A DNA stretch of 64,000 nt. Source: Hylemonella gracilis. Its GTDB lineage: Bacteria; Pseudomonadota; Gammaproteobacteria; Burkholderiales; Burkholderiaceae_C. The notes below the pieces were generated by a model. That model worked only from the letters and a program-made list of their open reading frames with translations, made no database searches and was not told the DNA's origin. Position numbers and translations under genes: made by a program. Below are positions 47,113 through 55,700 of this stretch, piece after piece (within the stretch, counting starts at the first letter, position 1; every line of letters begins with the position of its first letter). The DNA is taken from NCBI RefSeq assembly GCF_004328645.1, contig NZ_CP031395.1, positions 2,443,501-2,507,500 on the forward strand, read 5' to 3'.

Positions 47113-47244
47113 AGGAGAGCTCAGCGTGGAATAACGTGGAAGTAAGAATGGAATGAAGCGAAACAAGCAGGTCGTGTGCTCGCGTGACGAGGTTCGCAAG
47201 CATATACGCCTGAGCATACCGGTGGCCCAGGGCTCGCCCCGGCG

Positions 47245-47811
47245 TCAGCTCGGCGGGCTGACGCGCCGCGCCGCGTTGAAGCGGTCATCCCAGTAGCGCA
47301 AACGCATGTTCTCGATGCGCACGCTGGCACCGGCCTTGGGGGAGTGGATGAAGCGATCGTCGCCCACGTAGATGCCAACGTGGCTAAAGGCCTGGCCCAC
47401 GGTGTTGAAGAAGACAAGATCGCCCGGCTGCAACTCACGCCGCGCGATGGCGCGCGTGGCGCGGGCCTGCTGCGCGGATTGGCGTGGCAGTGTCAGGCCC
47501 CAGGTCTGTTGGTAGACCGCGCGCACGAAACCACTGCAATCAAAGCCACCCTCGTAGCTGCCGCCACCGTAGCGGTAGGGCGTGCCCAGAGCGCCCATGG
47601 CGGCCACCACGATTTCGGCGCGGCGGTCCTCGGTGCCGTCATTCACCATGGCGTGGGGGCTGTCATAGGAAACGCCGGCCGCGCGTCCTGGCGAGGCGCA
47701 GGCGTGCAGCAGGGCAGTCACGGCCAAGGTCAGGGCAAGCGCGCCCAATGGCATTGGGGCGCGGGTCAGGGGCATCGTGCGCACGGGCATCCGGTTAGCA
47801 TAGGGTGTCAT
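47245..47811 (-). CDS. NlpC/P60-family cell-wall hydrolase, lipoprotein
   Basis: A 188-residue endopeptidase-type protein of the Spr/NlpC group that cleaves peptidoglycan stem peptides. The lipoprotein signal ends in LALTLAVTALLHAC. The catalytic Cys is in GFDCSGFVRAVY and the His in FSHVGIYVGDDRFIH. I chose start 47811 (MTPYANRMPVRTMPL), preceded by AGGA; ATGs at 47790 and 47775 would also keep the signal. It is divergent from the AcuI-like gene. Confidence 0.9.
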   Translation of the reverse strand: MTPYANRMPVRTMPLTRAPMPLGALALTLAVTALLHACASPGRAAGVSYDSPHAMVNDGTEDRRAEIVVAAMGALGTPYRYGGGSYEGGFDCSGFVRAVYQQTWGLTLPRQSAQQARATRAIARRELQPGDLVFFNTVGQAFSHVGIYVGDDRFIHSPKAGASVRIENMRLRYWDDRFNAARRVSPPS

Positions 47812-47856
47812 GCCGATCCTGCCGGATCCCAAGGCTTTTTTACGAGGAGAAAAGAC

Positions 47857-48858
47857 ATGTTCCAGGCCCTTTTGTTGGAGCAAGCCAACGGCCGGCCCGA
47901 AAGTTTCGCCGCGCGCCTGGCGACCTTGGACGAGGCTGATCTGCCGCCCTTGAACGAAGGCGACTTGACGGTGGACGTGCAGTATTCCACGCTCAATTAC
48001 AAGGACGGTCTGGCGCTCACGAACCAAGGCCCCGTGGTGCGCAAATGGCCCATGGTGCCCGGCATCGATGGCGCGGGGACGGTACTCGAATCACGCCATG
48101 CCGCCTGGCGCGCGGGCGATGCCTTTGTGCACAACGGCTGGGGCGTGGGCGAGACGCAGTGGGGGTGCCTGGCCGAGCGGGCGCGCCTGAGGGGCAACGG
48201 GCTGGTGCGCCTGCCCTCGGCCTTCACACCCCGGCAGGCCATGGCCATCGGCACGGCTGGGTACACCGCCATGCTCAGCGTGCTGGCGCTGGAAGACCAC
48301 GGCGTGGCGCCCACATCGGGTGAGGTGCTGGTGACTGGTGCGACCGGTGGCGTGGGCAGCATCGCCGTGGCCTTGCTGAGCCGACTGGGGTTCAAGGTCA
48401 CCGCGGCAACCGGCAAGACGGCGGAGGCGGACTATCTCCGTGCCCTCGGCGCAACCACCATCATGGACCGCGCCGAGCTGGCCCTGCCTGGCAAGCCACT
48501 GCAGAAGGAGCGCTGGGCTGCGGTGGTGGATGCCGTTGGGTCGCACACCCTCGTCAACGCCCTGGCCCAGACACGCTACGGCGGTGTCGTGACCGCCTGC
48601 GGCCTGGCGCAAGGCATGGATCTGCCGGGGTCGGTCGCGCCTTTCATCCTGCGTGGCGTGACGCTTGCCGGCATCGACTCGGTGATGGCGCCGCTACCCA
48701 AGCGCCAACGCGCCTGGGACCGGCTGGCGCGCGATCTGGACCCGGCCCTGCTCGAGCGCATGACCGAGGAGGTGTCCTTGCCGACGGCCCTGGAAAAAGC
48801 CCGTCAGCTGATGGCTGGCCAGGTGCGCGGTCGCATCGTTGTCAAAATCGCGGCTTGA
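47857..48858 (+). CDS. AcuI/YhdH-family zinc-free alcohol dehydrogenase (acrylyl-CoA reductase type)
   Basis: A 333-residue MDR-superfamily NADPH reductase; the AcuI/YhdH group reduces acryloyl-CoA to propanoyl-CoA. Seen are the N-terminal LNYKDGLALTNQGPVVRKWP segment, the nucleotide-binding TGATGGVGSIAVALLSRLGF, and ALEKARQLMAGQVRGRIVVK at the end. No structural zinc cysteines are present, as expected. The start at 47857 has a GAGGAGA ribosome site. The isochorismatase-family gene follows 25 bases later, so the two may be an operon. Confidence 0.9.
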   Translation: MFQALLLEQANGRPESFAARLATLDEADLPPLNEGDLTVDVQYSTLNYKDGLALTNQGPVVRKWPMVPGIDGAGTVLESRHAAWRAGDAFVHNGWGVGETQWGCLAERARLRGNGLVRLPSAFTPRQAMAIGTAGYTAMLSVLALEDHGVAPTSGEVLVTGATGGVGSIAVALLSRLGFKVTAATGKTAEADYLRALGATTIMDRAELALPGKPLQKERWAAVVDAVGSHTLVNALAQTRYGGVVTACGLAQGMDLPGSVAPFILRGVTLAGIDSVMAPLPKRQRAWDRLARDLDPALLERMTEEVSLPTALEKARQLMAGQVRGRIVVKIAA

Positions 48859-48883
48859 CGATCTACACAGGAACCCACACGAC

Positions 48884-49531
48884 ATGCTGCTGGAACACGA
48901 CGACTCTCAACTGCTGCTGGTGGATTACCAGGTCAAGCTGCTGCCTGCCTTGCATGACGGGGCTTGGGCCTTGGGCAACGCCCGGCGCCTGACCCGACTG
49001 GCGCGCCTGTTCAAGGTACCGGTCTGGTTGACCGAGGAATACCCCGAGGGCCTGGGCGCCACGGACCCCGACCTGCAGGCGCTGGTGGCCCAGGCCCAGC
49101 AGGCAGGAGGGGGCAAGACCTTTCCCAAGATGAGTTTCAGCGCGGTGGCCGATGGCCTGGGTGAGTTGCTGCGTCCGCCCGCGCGCGCGCAAAACCCCCA
49201 GGGCGGCAATGCGCGCAGCTTGCCCAAGCACCTGCAGAAGAAACCGGAAGCCGTGCCCGAGCGCGGGACCGTGGTGATCGCGGGTTGCGAAACCCACGTC
49301 TGCCTGTTGCAGACAGCCCTGGCGCTGCTGGAGGAGGAATTCGACGTCTGGGTGGTGACCGATGCCTGCACCTCGCGCACGGAGCGCAACCGAGATGCCG
49401 CCTTCGACCGCCTGGCCGGGGCCGGCGCGGAGCTGGTGACGACCGAGATGGTGGCCTTTGAATGGCTGCGCACGGCCGAGCACCCGGCCTTCGCCGAAAC
49501 CTTGCGCATCGTCAAGGAAGTCGCCGCGTGA
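48884..49531 (+). CDS. Isochorismatase-family cysteine hydrolase
   Basis: A 215-residue hydrolase of the YcaC/nicotinamidase superfamily. The catalytic triad is visible as Asp in LLVDYQVKLL, Lys in TFPKMSFSA and Cys in IAGCETHVCLLQT. A 30-residue insertion rich in Pro, Asn and Gly (residues about 100-130) lies before the Cys motif and is unusual. The substrate is unknown. Start 48884 has an AGGAA nearby. Confidence 0.88.
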   Translation: MLLEHDDSQLLLVDYQVKLLPALHDGAWALGNARRLTRLARLFKVPVWLTEEYPEGLGATDPDLQALVAQAQQAGGGKTFPKMSFSAVADGLGELLRPPARAQNPQGGNARSLPKHLQKKPEAVPERGTVVIAGCETHVCLLQTALALLEEEFDVWVVTDACTSRTERNRDAAFDRLAGAGAELVTTEMVAFEWLRTAEHPAFAETLRIVKEVAA

Positions 49532-49596
49532 AACGGGACAATGCAGGCGCGCATGTTGCGCACGGCACCCAATCACTGGGCAGAGGAGGATGGCGC

Positions 49597-50271
49597 ATGA
49601 ACACAACCAAGAGCTCGGGACGGTCGCTGCAGGGCCGTCGTTTGCTGGCCGGCTTGTTGTTCGGGGCCTGGGTCGGGGCAATGCAGGCCCAGACGTCACC
49701 CGACCCGGCGCCGTCGACCTCCCCGGAGGCAGCGGCGCAGACATCGGCTGAAAGCAAAATGGACGGCAAGGTCGACGGCCCTGGCACGGTGACCACGCCG
49801 GGCTTGGTGCTCAGTGCCGACGGCGCTTATGTGCTCGACGTCCAGAACAAGCTGGCTTGGCTGCGCTGCGTGGAGGGCATGACCTGGAACGGCCACAACT
49901 GCGTTGGCGAACCGCGACTGATGACCTTCACCACCGCGCAGGCGCTGGCCGGGGCGCGAGCCAAGGCCGAGGGCGTGGCCTGGCGCCTGCCGCGCATCCA
50001 TGAATTGCGCAGGATCAAGGAAGACGCCGCCAGCGCCACGCTGTTCCCGGCCGATCCGCAGGGCTGGACCTGGAGCGGCAATGCCAGCATCAGCGTTGCG
50101 CAGACCAACCCCTACAACTACGACAACATCGCCAATGGCAGCACCAACCAGCAGGAGCGCTTGTCGGCTCGCATGGGCTGGGCCGTGCACCTGGGCAACG
50201 GCGAATCGCGTGGGGACGTTTCACGCCGCACGGCCCTGGTGGTGCGGCTGGTGCGGCCTTACCAGCCTTGA
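49597..50271 (+). CDS. DUF1566-domain exported protein
   Basis: A 224-residue protein with an N-terminal signal peptide (LLAGLLFGAWVGAMQAQ) and a low-complexity Ser/Pro/Ala stretch, then a DUF1566-like (Lcl, C-terminal) fold with the segments VLDVQNKLAWLRCVEGM, WRLPRIHELRRI and NPYNYDNIANGST. Such domains occur in secreted or surface lectin-like proteins of unknown role. The AGGAGG ribosome site seven bases before ATG 49597 fixes the start. It follows the isochorismatase gene after 65 bases. Confidence 0.8.
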   Translation: MNTTKSSGRSLQGRRLLAGLLFGAWVGAMQAQTSPDPAPSTSPEAAAQTSAESKMDGKVDGPGTVTTPGLVLSADGAYVLDVQNKLAWLRCVEGMTWNGHNCVGEPRLMTFTTAQALAGARAKAEGVAWRLPRIHELRRIKEDAASATLFPADPQGWTWSGNASISVAQTNPYNYDNIANGSTNQQERLSARMGWAVHLGNGESRGDVSRRTALVVRLVRPYQP

Positions 50272-50366
50272 ACCGCTGCGTCGGCCCGGGGAGGGCCGGC
50301 GTCAGTCGGGGTGTCAATCGTCGCGCCGCCTGGGCGCCAGGTCGGCGCCGGCACGGTGGGGCAGAT

Positions 50367-51065
50367 TCAGACCACCTGCAGGCGGATGGGGCTCAGACCG
50401 CTCACGCGACCTTCCAGCACGTCGCCTTGCTGGAGGGCCGCCACGCCTTCGGGCGTGCCGGTGTAGATCAGGTCACCGGGCTTGAGCAGCCAGGCCCGGC
50501 TCAGGTGCTCGATGATCTCGCCCAGATTCCAGATCAGCTTGGAAACGTCACTTTTCTGGCGCGTCTGTCCGTTGACCGCCAGCGCGATCTCGGCGCTTTC
50601 GATCTGAGCCGCCACGTTGGCTGCGGGTGTGATGGCGCCAATGGGGCTCGCCGCCTCGAAGGTCTTGCCGATGCACCACGGACGCCCCTGCTTCTTCTGC
50701 TCGCCTTGCAGGTCACGGCGCGTCATGTCCAGGCCCACGGCATAGCCCCAGATGTGCTGGCGGGCTTCGGCCGCGGGAATGTTCATGCCGCCCTTGCCGA
50801 TGCAGGCCACGAGCTCGATCTCGTGCTGGAAATCCTGCGTCAGGCTGGGGTAGGGCAGTTGCGCGGTCTGACCCGGCTCGACGACCAGGCAGCTGTCGGC
50901 CGGCTTGATGAAGAAAAAGGGCGGTTCGCGGCCCGTGAAGCCCATTTCCTGGGCGTGCGCCACGTAGTTGCGGCCCACGCAGTAGACGCGGTTGACGGGG
51001 AAGCGCTCGGCACGGCCAACGACGGGCACGGAGACGGGCGCGGGTGCGGGGATGACGTAAGACAT
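50367..51065 (-). CDS. Fumarylacetoacetate hydrolase (FAH)-family protein
   Basis: A 232-residue FAH-fold enzyme, the family that hydrolyses or hydrates C-C bonds in 2-oxo acids such as fumarylpyruvate. The core shows GRNYVAHAQEMG, the metal-ligand segment FQHEIELVACIGKGG and YTGTPEGVAALQQGD. Its length is that of the short YcgM/fumarylpyruvate-hydrolase type, not full FAH. Start 51065 gives MSYVIPAPAPVSV. No pathway partner is adjacent. Confidence 0.9.
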   Translation of the reverse strand: MSYVIPAPAPVSVPVVGRAERFPVNRVYCVGRNYVAHAQEMGFTGREPPFFFIKPADSCLVVEPGQTAQLPYPSLTQDFQHEIELVACIGKGGMNIPAAEARQHIWGYAVGLDMTRRDLQGEQKKQGRPWCIGKTFEAASPIGAITPAANVAAQIESAEIALAVNGQTRQKSDVSKLIWNLGEIIEHLSRAWLLKPGDLIYTGTPEGVAALQQGDVLEGRVSGLSPIRLQVV

Positions 51066-51098
51066 GAAACCGATTCCTTATGGACAGGGGCCTGACCT

Positions 51099-51153
51099 GG
51101 AATGCCCTGGAACCGGCTTCGCCGGACCACTGGCGTTGCTTCTCGCAAGGGGG
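51099..51153 (+). repeat. Intergenic GC-rich hairpin repeat, copy B
   Basis: Forward-strand match to the element at 4482-4542. The 31-base core (51109-51139) contains GGAACCGGCTTCGCCGG and CTGGCGTTGC; it differs from copy A at four positions. It lies just upstream of the FAH-family gene. Confidence 0.55.
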
Positions 51154-51155
51154 CC

Positions 51156-51175
51156 CCGCGCCTGATCAGGCGCGG
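51156..51175. terminator. Perfect 20-base palindrome, possible transcript end
   Basis: CCGCGCCTGATCAGGCGCGG is a perfect palindrome placed 13 bases beyond the stop of the antibiotic-biosynthesis-monooxygenase-like gene on the reverse strand. It lacks a T run, so termination is uncertain; it may also belong to the neighbouring repeat. Confidence 0.4.
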
Positions 51176-51188
51176 AGCCTGCGAGCGT

Positions 51189-51491
51189 TCAATTGCTTTT
51201 AGACAGCAGCGTGAAATGCTCCACCTGGGGTGGCTGGGCGAAGAAGGGACCGACGATGGCACGCCAGGCGGAGAAGGCCGGGGACTGGCGGAAGTGGACC
51301 GTGTGGTCCTCCAGCGTTTCCCAAAAGATCATCAGGATGTAACGCTCGGGGTTTTCCACGCCCTTGTTGACCTTGTGGCCGCGGTAGCCGCGCGACTGGC
51401 TGATCACGGTGGCCAGGCCGCGCTGAATGGCTTCGTCGAAGGCGGCCTGCTGGCCGGGCTGGATGCGGATGTCGGCGAGTTCCAGAATCAT
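51189..51491 (-). CDS. Antibiotic biosynthesis monooxygenase (ABM)-domain protein
   Basis: A 100-residue dimeric alpha-beta barrel protein. The ABM pattern is visible in ILELADIRIQPGQQAAFDEA and ERYILMIFWETLEDHTVHFR. Members include quinol monooxygenases and haem-degrading enzymes, and many have unknown function. Start 51491 gives MILELADI; the open frame extends far upstream but that part is antisense to the next gene. It is divergent from pgeF. Confidence 0.85.
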   Translation of the reverse strand: MILELADIRIQPGQQAAFDEAIQRGLATVISQSRGYRGHKVNKGVENPERYILMIFWETLEDHTVHFRQSPAFSAWRAIVGPFFAQPPQVEHFTLLSKSN

Positions 51492-51563
51492 GGGTCGAAT
51501 GCTCCTGCGCTTATGGCTTTTTCCGGGTTGGGATGGCTGGCATTCTCGCTTATCCTGCGCGGC

Positions 51564-52376
51564 ATGACTTCCGCTTCCCGCTCCGCCCCCCATCCAGATT
51601 GGCTCCGACCTCAATGGCCCGTGCCTGCCACGGTGCGCGCCCTGTGCACGACACGCGCGGGAGGGCAGTCGGCACCCCCCTATGACAGCCTCAACCTGGG
51701 CGACCATGTCGGGGACGACGTGCTCACCGTGGGCCGGAACCGCGCGCGCCTGGCCCAGGCGCTGCAGGCCCACCCGGTCTTCATGCAGCAGGTCCATGGC
51801 AACAAGGTTCTGCGCCTGGACCGTTTCACCTCGCAGGGCAATGAGGCCGATGCCTGCTGGACGCAGGAGCGCGGCGTAGTCTGCACCGTGCTGATCGCGG
51901 ACTGCCTGCCTGTGCTGCTGACCGACAAACAAGGCCGTTTCGTCGGGGCGGCGCATGCGGGCTGGCGCGGCCTGTCGGGCGAGGGCGGTGATGGCGTGCT
52001 GGAAACCCTGGAACGCGCGGTGCTGACCCAGCTGCGAACGCAGGGGCAGCGGTTGCTGCCCAGCGATCTGTTGGCATGGCTGGGGCCTTGCATCGGCCCC
52101 ATGGCCTACGAGGTGGGGCCGGATGTGCGTTCCGCATTCGAGGCCTGGGACAGGCAGGCTGCCTCCCTGTTCCGGCCCATCCCGGGCAAGTCCGGCAAAT
52201 GGCTGGCCGATTTGCCTGGGTTGGCGCGCCAGCGGCTGCATGCCCTGGGCGTGCAGCAGATCCAGGGCAACAATGGCTCGGATGCGTGGTGCACCGTCAC
52301 CCAGCGTTCACGGTTCTTTTCGCACCGGCGCGACCGCGTCAGCGGCCGCATGGCCGCCTGCATCTGGCTGGGCTGA
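51564..52376 (+). CDS. pgeF: Peptidoglycan editing factor PgeF (YfiH/LACC1 family)
   Basis: A 270-residue multicopper-oxidase-like-fold protein. E. coli PgeF prevents mis-incorporation of Ser in peptidoglycan stems, and relatives act as purine nucleoside phosphorylases/adenosine deaminases. The metal-site segments are FMQQVHGNKVLRL, IADCLPVLLTD and GAAHAGWRGL. The start at 51564 is the first ATG of the homologous part. It overlaps the convergent small membrane-protein gene by 69 bases. Confidence 0.92.
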   Translation: MTSASRSAPHPDWLRPQWPVPATVRALCTTRAGGQSAPPYDSLNLGDHVGDDVLTVGRNRARLAQALQAHPVFMQQVHGNKVLRLDRFTSQGNEADACWTQERGVVCTVLIADCLPVLLTDKQGRFVGAAHAGWRGLSGEGGDGVLETLERAVLTQLRTQGQRLLPSDLLAWLGPCIGPMAYEVGPDVRSAFEAWDRQAASLFRPIPGKSGKWLADLPGLARQRLHALGVQQIQGNNGSDAWCTVTQRSRFFSHRRDRVSGRMAACIWLG

Positions 52377-52640
52377 GGCTGGTTTGTGCTCCGTGGCCGG
52401 CCGGGGGTCGTCGGCCGTGACCGACTCGGTCGTGTTGTCCTCACGACTTTCCCTCAGGCGCCGCAGCTTCTTGCGCAGCGGCGTGCCCAGGATGTAGAGC
52501 AGCAGCGCCACCGGACCCACGCCGTAGAGCAGGAATGTGACGATGGCGCCCAGCAGGCTGCCGATCGGGCTGCTGGCCTCGGCCACGGCCATCATCAAGG
52601 CCACGTAGAGCCAGGCGATCGCGATCAGGGGCAGGAACAT
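52308..52640 (-). CDS. Small hypothetical inner-membrane protein
   Basis: A 110-residue product with two predicted helices (MFLPLIAIAWLYVALMMAVA and LLGAIVTFLLYGVGPVALLL) followed by a basic segment TPLRKKLRRLRE and a low-complexity tail. I do not recognise a named family. Start 52640 begins directly with the first helix; ATGs at 52682 and 52700 are in frame. Its 3' end overlaps the convergent pgeF gene by 69 bases, which lowers confidence in the tail. Confidence 0.65.
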   Translation of the reverse strand: MFLPLIAIAWLYVALMMAVAEASSPIGSLLGAIVTFLLYGVGPVALLLYILGTPLRKKLRRLRESREDNTTESVTADDPRPATEHKPASAQPDAGGHAAADAVAPVRKEP

Positions 52641-52757
52641 GGTGGCTATACCCGAGAAAAGAAGCAGGCCGTGTCTTGGCATGGCGGGCGGCGCCTGCAA
52701 TACTGGTCACCGGACCGGGAACGCGGCACGGTGCCGTGCTGGATGCGAGGAGCTGAC

Positions 52758-54521
52758 ATGAGCGGGGCAGAGGGCCAGAAAGCGCAAGAGCATACCGCCG
52801 ATGCGATGTCGGCCTGGACGGCGTGGATGCATACCGTGGCGCAGGCCCAGCAGGCCCAGCAGGCACAGGCGGCCGCGTTCGCCACGGCCCTGGCGCCCGG
52901 CCTGCCAACCGCGGCCTTGCCCCTGCATGTGTTCCCGCGCATTCCTCCTGATACCCTGCAGTCCCTGCAGCAGCAGTACCTGAACGATTGCGCCCAACTC
53001 GCGCGCGAAGGCTGGACGGAAGATGCAGCCCAGGCCCTCCATGCCTTGAATGCGCGCCTGCTTACCCAATTGGCCGAGGCGGTGCAGGCCGACGCCAAGA
53101 CCCGCGCGCGCATCCGCTTCGGGGTGGATCAGTGGGTGGCCGCCAGCGCGCCCGGCAACTTCATGGCCTTCAACCGGGACGCTCAGCGCAAGGCCATCGA
53201 GACCCAGGGGCGCAGCGTGGCCCAGGGCCTGCACAACCTCCTGCACGACCTGGGCCGGGGCCAGGTGAGCCTGACGGATGAAAGCCAGTTCGAGGTCGGG
53301 CGTAATGTCGCCACTTCGGCGGGCGCGGTGGTGTACGAGAACGAATTGTTCCAGCTCCTCGAATACCAGCCGTTGACGGATCAGGTGCATGCGCGACCGC
53401 TCCTGCTGGTGCCACCGTGCATCAACAAGTTCTACATTCTGGATCTGCAGCCGGGCAATTCGCTGATTCGTTACGCGCTGAGCCAGGGGCAGCGCGTGTT
53501 TGTCATCAGCTGGCGCAACCCGCCGGCGGACCCCGCTGACGCGGACTACGCCAGCCTGGCCGACAAGACCTGGGACGACTACGTGGAACAGGCCGTCATC
53601 CGCGCCATCACGGTGACGCGAGAGATCGCCGCGACCCGGACCAAGAAGGGGGATGGCCAAGCATCGGACCACGACGATGGCGAGGGTTGGGGCCAGATCA
53701 ACGCCCTGGGTTTTTGCGTTGGCGGCACCTTGCTGGGCACGGCCCTGGCGGTGTTGGCCGCGCGCGGGCAACACCCGGTGGCCAGCCTCACGCTCCTGAC
53801 GACGTTCCTGGATTTTTCCGATACCGGCGTGCTGGACGTGTTCATCGACGAGGCCGCGGTGCGCCTGCGCGAGCAGCAATTCGCCCAGGGCGGCGTGATG
53901 CCTGGGCGTGAGCTGGCGGCAACGTTCAGTTTTCTGCGGCCCACCGAGCTGGTCTGGAACTACGTGGCGCGCAACTACCTCAAGGGCGAGACCCCCCCGC
54001 CTTTCGACCTGTTGTACTGGAACGGTGACAGCACCAACCTCCCAGGGCCCTGGTACGCCTGGTACCTGCGCAACACCTACCTTGAGAACAACTTGGTCCA
54101 GCCCGGGCGCCTGACCGTCTGCGGGCAGCCGATCGATCTGCGCAGTCTGGACTTGCCGGCCTACATCTACGGCTCGCGCGAGGACCACATCGTGCCCGTG
54201 GCCAGTGCCTATGCCAGCACCCAGGTTTTGTCCGGGCCGCGGCGTTTCGTGCTGGGGGCTTCGGGTCACATCGCAGGCGTCATCAATCCGCCCGAGAAAA
54301 AGAAGCGCGGCCATTGGATACGCGCCGATGGCCAGTTGCCGACACGCTTCGATGACTGGCTGGCGGGCGCGCAGGAGCAGACCGGCAGTTGGTGGCCAGA
54401 CTGGGCCGCCTGGCTACAGCACCATGCGGGGCCGCTGGTGCCGGCGCCGAAAAAGTACGGCAAAGGCCGGTACAAGGTCATCGAGCCGGCGCCGGGGCGC
54501 TACGTCAGGCAGTCGGCCTGA
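52758..54521 (+). CDS. phaC: Poly(3-hydroxyalkanoate) synthase, class I
   Basis: Polymerises 3-hydroxyacyl-CoA into intracellular PHB granules. The 587-residue protein has the PhaC N-terminal domain (FMAFNRDAQRKAIETQG) and the alpha/beta catalytic domain: lipase-like box GFCVGGT with the nucleophile Cys, Asp in SREDHIVPV and His in GASGHIAGV. An acidic/charged insert (KKGDGQASDHDDGEGWG) precedes the lipase box. The start follows GAGGAG. The matching reductase gene phaB lies 3.4 kb downstream with TRAP genes between on the opposite strand; no phaA or phasin is in the window. Confidence 0.95.
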   Translation: MSGAEGQKAQEHTADAMSAWTAWMHTVAQAQQAQQAQAAAFATALAPGLPTAALPLHVFPRIPPDTLQSLQQQYLNDCAQLAREGWTEDAAQALHALNARLLTQLAEAVQADAKTRARIRFGVDQWVAASAPGNFMAFNRDAQRKAIETQGRSVAQGLHNLLHDLGRGQVSLTDESQFEVGRNVATSAGAVVYENELFQLLEYQPLTDQVHARPLLLVPPCINKFYILDLQPGNSLIRYALSQGQRVFVISWRNPPADPADADYASLADKTWDDYVEQAVIRAITVTREIAATRTKKGDGQASDHDDGEGWGQINALGFCVGGTLLGTALAVLAARGQHPVASLTLLTTFLDFSDTGVLDVFIDEAAVRLREQQFAQGGVMPGRELAATFSFLRPTELVWNYVARNYLKGETPPPFDLLYWNGDSTNLPGPWYAWYLRNTYLENNLVQPGRLTVCGQPIDLRSLDLPAYIYGSREDHIVPVASAYASTQVLSGPRRFVLGASGHIAGVINPPEKKKRGHWIRADGQLPTRFDDWLAGAQEQTGSWWPDWAAWLQHHAGPLVPAPKKYGKGRYKVIEPAPGRYVRQSA

Positions 54522-54563
54522 GTCATACCGAGCCTGACCCAGGGCGCACGGGCAAGGGTTGCG

Positions 54564-54588
54564 AAAAAGGGGAGCCGGAGCTTCCCCT
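54564..54588 (-). terminator. Rho-independent terminator of the TRAP operon
   Basis: On the reverse strand AGGGGA and TCCCCT form a stem around a nine-base loop, followed by TTTTT. It starts 24 bases after the dctP stop, so it should end the TRAP transcript. The stem is short but the T run is on the correct side. Confidence 0.7.
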
Positions 54589-54611
54589 GTCGTCCATCGC
54601 GTCGCGCGGGT

Positions 54612-55643
54612 TTATTTCCTCGCTGCGATGGCCTTCTCCGCTGCGTTGACCAAGTCCGCGCCGATGGTCTGCTTCCACTTCTCGTACACCGGCCGCGTGG
54701 CCTTCACGAAGGCGTCGCGCTCGGCCGGGCTCAGCTGGGTCACGGTGACACCGAAGCCGGCGATTTCCTTGAGGAGGGGCTTGTCTGCCTCGACCAGACC
54801 CTTGCGTGCGATGGCCACGCCCTGCTTGCCTGCGTCGATGGCGGCCTGGCGCACGATGGCCTGGTCGGCCGGCGTCCACGAGGACCAGACATCCTTGTTC
54901 ACCACGAAGACCAGCGGGTCGGCCATGTAGCCCCAGGTGGTGATGAACTTCTGGCCCAGGTTGTGCAGCTTGAGCAGGGGGAACATGAAGAGCGGGTTTT
55001 CCTGCCCGTCCACCGCGCCGCTGGCCAGGGCAGGTTGTGCGTCTGCCCAGCTCATCTGCGTGGGGTTGGCGCCCAGGGCCGTGAACATGTCGGCGAAGAG
55101 CGGAGAGCCGACCACGCGGATCTTCATGCCCTTCAGGTCAGTGGGCGAGCGGATCGCGCGCTTGGAGTTGGTCAACTCGCGGTAACCGTTCTCGCTCCAG
55201 GCCAGAGGCAGCACGCCGGCCTTGTCGATGGCGGCGAAGATCTCCTTGCCCACCTCGCCCTGCGTGAGCGCGTCCACCGCCTTGTAGTCCGGCATCAGGA
55301 AGGGCATTGAGAACAGATTCAGCTGTTTGACCTGGGGCGACCAGTTGATGGTGGAGCCCACGGCCATGTCGATGATGCCCTGGCGGATGGCGCTGAACTC
55401 GCGCGTCTGGTCGCCCTGGATCAGCGAGACCCCGGGGTAGAGCTTGATGTTGATGCGCCCTTGCGTGCGTTCCTTGACCAGGTCGGCCCAGATCTGGCCG
55501 GACTGGCCCCAGGGCGTGGGCGGACCCAGCACCAGAGAAAGCCGGTACTCGGGCTTGTAGCTGTTTTGCGCGAGCGCGGCGGATGCCAGCAGGGCAGTCG
55601 CCAAGCCCATCGTCAGCGCAAGCAGGATGCGGCGGGGTTTCAT
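54612..55643 (-). CDS. TRAP transporter substrate-binding protein (DctP family)
   Basis: Periplasmic solute receptor of 343 residues. The signal peptide is LALTMGLATALLASAALAQ. The DctP/SBP_bac_7 fold is seen in REFSAIRQGIIDMAVGSTI, MPDYKAVDALTQGE and IRVVGSPLFADMFTALGANP, which includes the arginine that binds the carboxylate ligand in this family. The ligand cannot be told from sequence. It is on the same strand as dctM and dctQ and is the last gene of that operon. Confidence 0.92.
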   Translation of the reverse strand: MKPRRILLALTMGLATALLASAALAQNSYKPEYRLSLVLGPPTPWGQSGQIWADLVKERTQGRINIKLYPGVSLIQGDQTREFSAIRQGIIDMAVGSTINWSPQVKQLNLFSMPFLMPDYKAVDALTQGEVGKEIFAAIDKAGVLPLAWSENGYRELTNSKRAIRSPTDLKGMKIRVVGSPLFADMFTALGANPTQMSWADAQPALASGAVDGQENPLFMFPLLKLHNLGQKFITTWGYMADPLVFVVNKDVWSSWTPADQAIVRQAAIDAGKQGVAIARKGLVEADKPLLKEIAGFGVTVTQLSPAERDAFVKATRPVYEKWKQTIGADLVNAAEKAIAARK

Positions 55644-55700
55644 GGTGTTGTCTCCTTTGTGGTGGGGTGAAGAGTGGGCAAAAAACATGGACCGGGTGCG

